26,591 nucleotides of DNA, from positions 1 to 26,591 of IMG/VR virus record IMGVR_UViG_3300023257_000098. One strand, written 5' to 3'. Made by a program: the position numbers and the translations under genes. This document shows positions 23,046-26,591 of the stretch, one piece after another (within the stretch, counting starts at the first letter, position 1; every line of letters starts with the position of its first letter). The notes under the pieces were generated by a model. The model did no database searches. It was not told where the DNA came from and saw only the letters and a program-made list of their open reading frames with translations. Source of the DNA: a virus.

Positions 23046-23074
23046 TTGACAAGATCAAGGAAATTTGATATAAT
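23046..23074 (+). promoter_or_regulatory. perfect sigma70 promoter with extended -10
   Basis: TTGACA (23046-23051), a 17-bp spacer and TATAAT (23069-23074) with TGA forming an extended -10. Both hexamers are exact consensus. The start would be near 23081. It shares TTGACAAG with the promoters at 18109 and 20526. It drives a structured leader and then the replication genes. Confidence 0.85.
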
Positions 23075-23089
23075 CAGTTAACAATCAAA

Positions 23090-23213
23090 TGCGAGGATAT
23101 AAAAATGAAAGAGAAACTAAATAAAACTAACCAAGCTCGACGAGAAGTCGGGCTATTTTTATGCCCGGGGTTGTCCTCGCAGACACAAAAAGGTAATCTC
23201 TTTTCCCTGGGCA
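23090..23213 (+). promoter_or_regulatory. structured leader with interleaved helices and internal terminator
   Basis: Helix A: tgcgagga 23090-23097 with tcctcgca 23174-23181. Helix B: tgcccgggg 23162-23170 with ccctgggca 23205-23213 (one G-U). B's 5' arm lies inside A's loop and its 3' arm beyond A, an interleaved order. A terminator hairpin (23134-23154) sits inside A's loop, and its 3' arm can instead pair with gcccg at 23163-23167. This is what an attenuator would need. AGGAGG (23224-23229) and the next gene follow. Confidence 0.5.
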
Positions 23214-23239
23214 ACTTTTATTCAGGAGGCACAAAATGA
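23105..23239 (+). CDS. possible leader ORF (44 aa) spanning the attenuator
   Basis: ATG 23105 is 24 nt after the predicted transcription start. GAGGA at 23093-23097 lies 7 nt upstream. The frame runs through the terminator and helix B and ends in an ATGA overlap with the next gene. The product resembles no protein I know. Translation through the hairpin could itself decide termination. It may also be a chance ORF. Confidence 0.3.
   Translation: MKEKLNKTNQARREVGLFLCPGLSSQTQKGNLFSLGNFYSGGTK
23134..23160 (+). terminator. early intrinsic terminator about 75 nt after the promoter
   Basis: An 8-bp stem agctcgac/gtcgggct (one G-U) with loop GAGAA is followed by ATTTTT. It lies within the first 80 nt of the transcript, so it would release a short RNA unless bypassed. 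Its 5' arm holds the CTCGACGAG palindrome also found at 18036. Confidence 0.65.
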
Positions 23240-23382
23240 TTAGCACTATATTAATGAAATGCCTTTTGGTGGTTTATGTAATTATCGGCGTGGTATGTTT
23301 AGCTGAACATAATTATCCAAAGGCACTGTATTGGGCAAGCGCAGGAATGATCACCTTGTCGGTGCTGTGGGGTATGAAATGA
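23236..23382 (+). CDS. small two-span membrane protein (48 aa)
   Basis: Hydrophobic segments at about residues 4-22 and 30-46 flank a short polar turn (AEHNYPKA). A strong AGGAGG lies 6 nt upstream. It overlaps the leader ORF stop (ATGA) and the next ORF's ATG. Lying in the early operon, it may act on the host membrane (exclusion or lysis timing) rather than in replication, but nothing proves this. Confidence 0.5.
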   Translation: MISTILMKCLLVVYVIIGVVCLAEHNYPKALYWASAGMITLSVLWGMK

Positions 23383-23489
23383 ACCTAACTGCCGCGCGTA
23401 AGATAGTAGCAAAAAAACTTAACATAGGCCGCAGGATTTGGCTGATGAGCGACAAGCAGATATGGGCGATTTATTATAGGAGAAAATGA
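23379..23489 (+). CDS. small basic protein (36 aa), unknown
   Basis: Starts in an ATGA overlap and ends in TGATG with the replication initiator gene. It is basic (ARKIVAKKLNIGRRIW, then YYRRK), and a short helix could bind nucleic acid. Its end contains AGGAG, the next gene's ribosome site, so coupling is probable. Confidence 0.45.
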   Translation: MNLTAARKIVAKKLNIGRRIWLMSDKQIWAIYYRRK

Positions 23490-24151
23490 TGGCAAGAAAA
23501 CGAATGATTGATCCTGAATTTTGGAGTGATGAAGAAATAGCAACGCTATCATTCCCCGCTAGGCTATTTTATATAGGGCTATGGAACTTTGCTGATGATG
23601 AAGGTAAAGGAAAAGGCCACAGTAAGCTCTTAAAAGCGCAGATATTTCCGTATGATGACAAAATAAATATAGATATGCTTAAAAAAGAGGTATCTATAAA
23701 GGTTGAGTGGTATAAAGTTAATAATCAACAATACTACTATTTACCTAACTTCTTGAAACATCAGAGGATAGATAGGCCTACAGCATCAAAACTACCAGAT
23801 AATCAACACCTCGCAGAGCACTCGTCGAGCCCTCGTGGAGATGTCCTGCCTAATATAATAGAAGTTAAGTTAAGTAAAGATAAGGTAAGCGGAAATGACC
23901 AGCCTAAAACGGCACGACTATCTGATATTGAATTTATTAAAAGCCTAAAATCTAGCCCTGCCTATAAAGGCATAGATATAGATCGCGAACTATCCAAGAT
24001 GGATGTGTGGATAACTAACAACCCAGGTAGGCAAAAAACTCGTAAATTTGTAACAAACTGGCTAAATAAAATAGATGCTCCTTTAGAAGTAAAAAAGCAA
24101 CCTACACTTAGGAGCGACAAACCATATGTCAAGCCGGAGTACAGAAAATGA
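23489..24151 (+). CDS. phage replication initiation / replisome organiser-like protein
   Basis: The opening MARKRMIDPEFWSDEEIATL, then FPARLFYIGLWNFADDEG, then YLPNFLKHQRIDRPTASKLP, is typical of phage replication initiators whose N-terminal winged-helix domain binds the origin. The C-terminal part is helical and basic (KTRKFVTNWLNKI). It is followed by a short coiled-coil ORF and a DnaB-like helicase, so it probably loads that helicase. ATG 23489 is chosen over ATG 23486 because AGGAG lies 6 nt upstream of it. An origin may lie in or near this gene, but I see no clear iterons. Confidence 0.7.
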   Translation: MARKRMIDPEFWSDEEIATLSFPARLFYIGLWNFADDEGKGKGHSKLLKAQIFPYDDKINIDMLKKEVSIKVEWYKVNNQQYYYLPNFLKHQRIDRPTASKLPDNQHLAEHSSSPRGDVLPNIIEVKLSKDKVSGNDQPKTARLSDIEFIKSLKSSPAYKGIDIDRELSKMDVWITNNPGRQKTRKFVTNWLNKIDAPLEVKKQPTLRSDKPYVKPEYRK

Positions 24152-24483
24152 CCTTTAAAGGTAAATCAATAAAGGAAATTCAGACCATATTAGACAGAAT
24201 GAAAGCGGCTCGTAAGAGGATAAGAGACTTTGAACTAGAGCTAGCGCTTGCCATAGAGATCTATACTGAACTCATAACAGCTACAAATCAAGCACTATTT
24301 CAGCTTAGAAGGGAGAAAGCACCTAATGAAGTATACGAAAGATATTGCGCCAGAGCAGTTAAAGCTAAGGCCGCTTTGGCAAATATTCGACGAATTGGAC
24401 AAGAATATAATACAGCGCGGAACGGAACCGAAGTACAAGATTGGTTTAGGAGACTTAGACGAGATCTTGTGGGGACTGCATAA
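24148..24483 (+). CDS. coiled-coil protein overlapping the helicase gene; helicase-loader candidate
   Basis: Starts in an ATGA overlap with the initiator gene. The 111 aa are highly charged and helical (residues 1-90), with Lys/Arg-rich ends. The last 158 nt are also coding for the helicase in another frame. A small protein between initiator and helicase could be a loader, but no ATPase or other motif is present. The overlapping C-terminal part may not be functional. Confidence 0.5.
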   Translation: MTFKGKSIKEIQTILDRMKAARKRIRDFELELALAIEIYTELITATNQALFQLRREKAPNEVYERYCARAVKAKAALANIRRIGQEYNTARNGTEVQDWFRRLRRDLVGTA

Positions 24484-25198
24484 GCAGGAAGTTTTGACTA
24501 TTGGGGCCAGAACCTCACATGGAAAATCAGCACTTGTTACTCACTTGTTATGCCAAATGGCTAGCAACGACCTAACAATCATAGATTTTACCATTGAAAT
24601 GACAGAGGAACAGATGTGCGAAAGAATGATTACTCATATATGCGAGATAGATAACATTAAACTCCGGCAGGGGCATGCTCTATCTGAATATAATGAGAAG
24701 AAAAAGTTATTTAGATCTTGGGCTATAGAAAAGAATGTACTCTTAACTAATAAATACGGAAGAACCTTTGACGATTTATTAAGAGTGTGTGATCTCATAA
24801 AACCTGATTTTGTAATAGTGGATTATATCCAAATGGTGAAAGCAGATGGAATGGATAAGAAAGCCGCCATAGAAGATTATCTAATTAGAATAGGTGAGCT
24901 TGCAAAAGATATGAATTTTGGGGTAATAAATATATCACAGTTAAATAGAGGCAGTGCATCAGAGGATAAATCAAGGCCTCATATACATCACCTGAAGTGG
25001 AGTGGCGTGTTAGAGGAATTTTCAGATTCGGTTATACTGCTTAGCTGGGATAGTGATGCAAATGAATATACAATCTATGTTGAAAAACAACGGCATGGCG
25101 AAGTCGGAAAAATACAAGTCAAGTTTATGCCAGAGTATAATAAGTTTAGGGAATTTACGCTAAAAGAAAAAGACGAAATGAGGGAGAACAAAAGATGA
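24326..25198 (+). CDS. DnaB-like replicative helicase, RecA-type domain only
   Basis: The 290 aa contain Walker A GARTSHGKSA (60-69), Walker B FVIVDYIQM (162-170), sensor motif SQLNR (204-208) and a late EKQRHGEVGKIQVKF with arginine-finger-type residues. IGLGDLDEILWGL (39-51) is the usual lead-in of the DnaB C-terminal domain. The N-terminal scaffold domain of bacterial DnaB is missing. ATG 24326 follows GGGAGA at 24310-24315 and keeps the lead-in; later starts would cut Walker A. It unwinds DNA at the phage fork. It overlaps the previous ORF by 158 nt and the next in ATGA. Confidence 0.85.
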   Translation: MKYTKDIAPEQLKLRPLWQIFDELDKNIIQRGTEPKYKIGLGDLDEILWGLHKQEVLTIGARTSHGKSALVTHLLCQMASNDLTIIDFTIEMTEEQMCERMITHICEIDNIKLRQGHALSEYNEKKKLFRSWAIEKNVLLTNKYGRTFDDLLRVCDLIKPDFVIVDYIQMVKADGMDKKAAIEDYLIRIGELAKDMNFGVINISQLNRGSASEDKSRPHIHHLKWSGVLEEFSDSVILLSWDSDANEYTIYVEKQRHGEVGKIQVKFMPEYNKFREFTLKEKDEMRENKR

Positions 25199-25266
25199 AG
25201 CCTGTTCATATTAAAGAAATCTTAAAGAAGATAATAGCAGATTTGGAGAAGAATGAAAAAGCCTAA
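25195..25266 (+). CDS. tiny charged helical peptide (23 aa), doubtful
   Basis: ATGA overlap with the helicase stop, and its end overlaps the next gene by 14 nt. The peptide is helical and charged (HIKEILKKIIADLEKNE). It may serve translational coupling or be a chance ORF. GGGAG precedes the ATG. Confidence 0.35.
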   Translation: MKPVHIKEILKKIIADLEKNEKA

Positions 25267-25642
25267 AATCCGTAAAGATTTTCGACCTACAATTAAAGAG
25301 CTTGATAAATTATGGGCTAAAGCAGTCAAATTGAGAGCCGGTATGCAATCTGAATATAAGCACATAGAAGGCTCTTGTTTACACGCACACCATATTATTG
25401 GCAAAAGCACGCATTCTTTACGGTGGAACTTAGATTGCGGAGTTTGTATTACAGGCGGTCAGCACTTCTTCGTAGCGCACAACACAGGCAGGTCAGCCAA
25501 ATTTAAACAGTGGGCATTAGATAAACGAGGCATAACCGAGGAACAACTACTATTAACTTCAAGGAACAGGGTCGATTTATTCGCTATGCAACTCTATTTA
25601 GAACAGCAGATCGAAAGATACGAAAAAGAATTGGAGGAGTGA
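25253..25642 (+). CDS. HNH / NinG-like recombination endonuclease
   Basis: The 129 aa hold an HNH-type core: LHAHHIIGKSTHSLRWNLD (43-61), then a Cys/Gly strand and QHFFVAHN (70-77). The R-W-N-L-D and late H-x-x-x-x-H residues fit the HNH fold used by NinG/Rap-type phage recombination nucleases. The C-terminal 45 residues are helical. It differs from the two mobile HNH genes: it has no WNKG repeats and no structured leader, and it lies in the replication operon. It is likely a resident recombination nuclease. GGAG lies 5 nt before the ATG. Confidence 0.65.
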   Translation: MKKPKIRKDFRPTIKELDKLWAKAVKLRAGMQSEYKHIEGSCLHAHHIIGKSTHSLRWNLDCGVCITGGQHFFVAHNTGRSAKFKQWALDKRGITEEQLLLTSRNRVDLFAMQLYLEQQIERYEKELEE

Positions 25643-25794
25643 TGGATAAGCCGAAGAAATGTAAAATATGCGGACATAACAAAGATAATCATTACTTAGA
25701 CCACAATAATAAAATTATAACCTATAAAGATGATGTTGGAAAGAAACAATGCTCTTGTAGGGAATGTGAAGAATGGGAGGCTATGTATGAATAA
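25642..25794 (+). CDS. small zinc-ribbon protein (50 aa)
   Basis: CKIC (7-10) with His12 and His17, and CSCREC (37-42), supply enough ligands for one zinc site. The rest is charged. TTGGAGGAG upstream is a strong ribosome site, and the ATG overlaps the previous stop (TGATG). Its partner or target is unknown. The last 8 nt overlap the next gene. Confidence 0.55.
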   Translation: MDKPKKCKICGHNKDNHYLDHNNKIITYKDDVGKKQCSCRECEEWEAMYE

Positions 25795-26044
25795 ACGAGA
25801 GGTGTTAGAAGATATAGTGTTGTGGCACAAAGATAACGAATTAAAGAAACCACTGTTGACAGACCCAGATAAGTTAGACCAAGCCCTCATAGCCTTAGAT
25901 AAGTTAGAGAAAGAGAAGATGTTAGAGATGGTTGGTGAAGAGAAAAATGCTTCAAATAGAAGTAGAGATGTTATGCACCATACAGATGGCTACAACCAAG
26001 CCAAAGCTGAAATCAGAAAGAAGATAAACCTACAAAGGAGTTGA
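25787..26044 (+). CDS. helical early protein (85 aa), unknown
   Basis: ATG 25787 is preferred because GGGAGG lies 6 nt upstream; the frame above it is open but unneeded. The protein is charged and helical (MNKREVLEDIVLWHKDNELK, then a Lys/Leu-rich helix). It lies between the zinc-ribbon and methyltransferase genes. No motif is recognised. Confidence 0.55.
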   Translation: MNKREVLEDIVLWHKDNELKKPLLTDPDKLDQALIALDKLEKEKMLEMVGEEKNASNRSRDVMHHTDGYNQAKAEIRKKINLQRS

Positions 26045-26045
26045 G

Positions 26046-26591
26046 ATGAAATATCAGATAATATATGCAGACCCCCCTTGGAATCTGAAATACATAAAAG
26101 AAACTAAGGCAGGGATAAACACTTATGATGTCCCATACAAAACAATGTCTATCAATGATATTTGTTCTTTGCCAATAAAAGATATTTCTCACGAAGATTC
26201 AATACTATTTTTATGGGTAACAGATAATTTTGTAGATAAAATACAAACAGTTATGAATTTGTGGGGTTTTAGGTATATAACAGTAGGATTTGTATGGAAC
26301 AAGGTAGCAAAAACAACTAATGGCGTAAATGCAACTCTTAGTAAATATACAAGAAAATCGTGTGAGTTTTGTTACATAGGAACAAAGGGAAAGTATCTTG
26401 TTCAGAATAGTTGCAAAGCAGACCAATACATAGGTATTCCGAAAGAAAGACACAGTAAAAAACCTGAGTGCATTAAGGACAGAATTGTTACCTTAGTCGG
26501 AGACCTACCACGAATAGAATTATTCGCCAGAGAAAAGACTCCAGGTTGGGATATATGGGGTAACGAAGTTGAAAGTGATATAGACTTAAAC
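26046..26591 (+). CDS. MT-A70-type DNA N6-adenine methyltransferase, 3' end cut
   Basis: The first 182 residues are visible. The catalytic motif DPPW is at 9-12 (YADPPWNL), followed by TYDVPYKTMSINDICSLPI, LFLWVTDNF, and later GIPKERHSKKPECIKDRI and RIELFAREKTPGWDIWGNEV, the full order of MT-A70 enzymes. It transfers methyl from S-adenosylmethionine to adenine N6, probably protecting phage DNA from restriction or marking it. AAAGGAG lies 6 nt before the ATG. The reading frame is still open at the window end, although nearly all of the fold is present. Confidence 0.9.
   Translation, partial: MKYQIIYADPPWNLKYIKETKAGINTYDVPYKTMSINDICSLPIKDISHEDSILFLWVTDNFVDKIQTVMNLWGFRYITVGFVWNKVAKTTNGVNATLSKYTRKSCEFCYIGTKGKYLVQNSCKADQYIGIPKERHSKKPECIKDRIVTLVGDLPRIELFAREKTPGWDIWGNEVESDIDLN

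Noticed and set aside
1-26591. CRISPR arrays, tRNA genes, insertion sequences, att sites
   Set aside because: No regularly spaced direct repeats, cloverleafs, transposase motifs or integrase-linked core repeats were seen on reading both strands.

Overview
This window is part of a tailed-phage genome (or prophage), apparently with a podovirus-type virion and a Gram-negative host. The phage assignment rests on a head-tail adaptor, a nozzle-like tail protein, two fibre/tip proteins and a three-gene ejection-protein block ending in a 2159-residue protein with a GH108 lysozyme head. A Gram-negative host is suggested by an encoded outer-membrane beta-barrel with a signal peptide and a terminal Phe. 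DNA is AT-rich, with heavy use of ATA, AGA and AGG codons. The host lineage cannot be named from sequence alone. Terminase, portal, capsid, polymerases and integrase are not in the window. No tRNA, rRNA or CRISPR array was seen.

Layout. (1) 1-2360: a tightly overlapping string of very small genes, several membrane-active (probable lysis/holin module), around one outer-membrane barrel gene. (2) 2371-10081: virion genes (adaptor, nozzle, large fibre, collar-domain tip protein). The tip gene is invaded near its 5' end by an antisense HNH endonuclease gene with its own promoter. (3) 10097-18032: ejection proteins, closed by an intrinsic terminator at 18050. (4) 18109-26591: early/replication region starting from a strong sigma70-type promoter. 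It holds an Arc-like regulator, ERF annealase plus PD-(D/E)XK exonuclease, a second HNH gene, SSB, a NinB-like protein, an HTH protein, replication initiator, DnaB-like helicase, an HNH/NinG-like nuclease, and an MT-A70 methyltransferase cut by the window end. All genes are on + except the first HNH gene.

Main new observation: the two HNH genes, 11 kb apart and on opposite strands, each carry the same upstream unit. The unit is a TTGACA/TGnTATAnT promoter and a leader of about 104 nt running from the start of a long helix to the Shine-Dalgarno. In both, two helices interleave in the order A5'-B5'-A3'-B3' (H-type pseudoknot or two mutually exclusive folds), followed by a T-run, a strong SD and the HNH ATG. 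Helix sequences differ but pairing is kept, while loop stretches are similar. I read this as a mobile promoter + structured RNA + HNH cassette. A third leader (23046-23239), before a small membrane protein, has the same interleaved topology plus a terminator, but unrelated sequence.

Other points of interest: three consecutive virion genes have signal-peptide-like N-terminal regions, the ejection protein joins a lysozyme to an HEIGH metallopeptidase motif, and the helicase gene overlaps its upstream neighbour by 158 nt.
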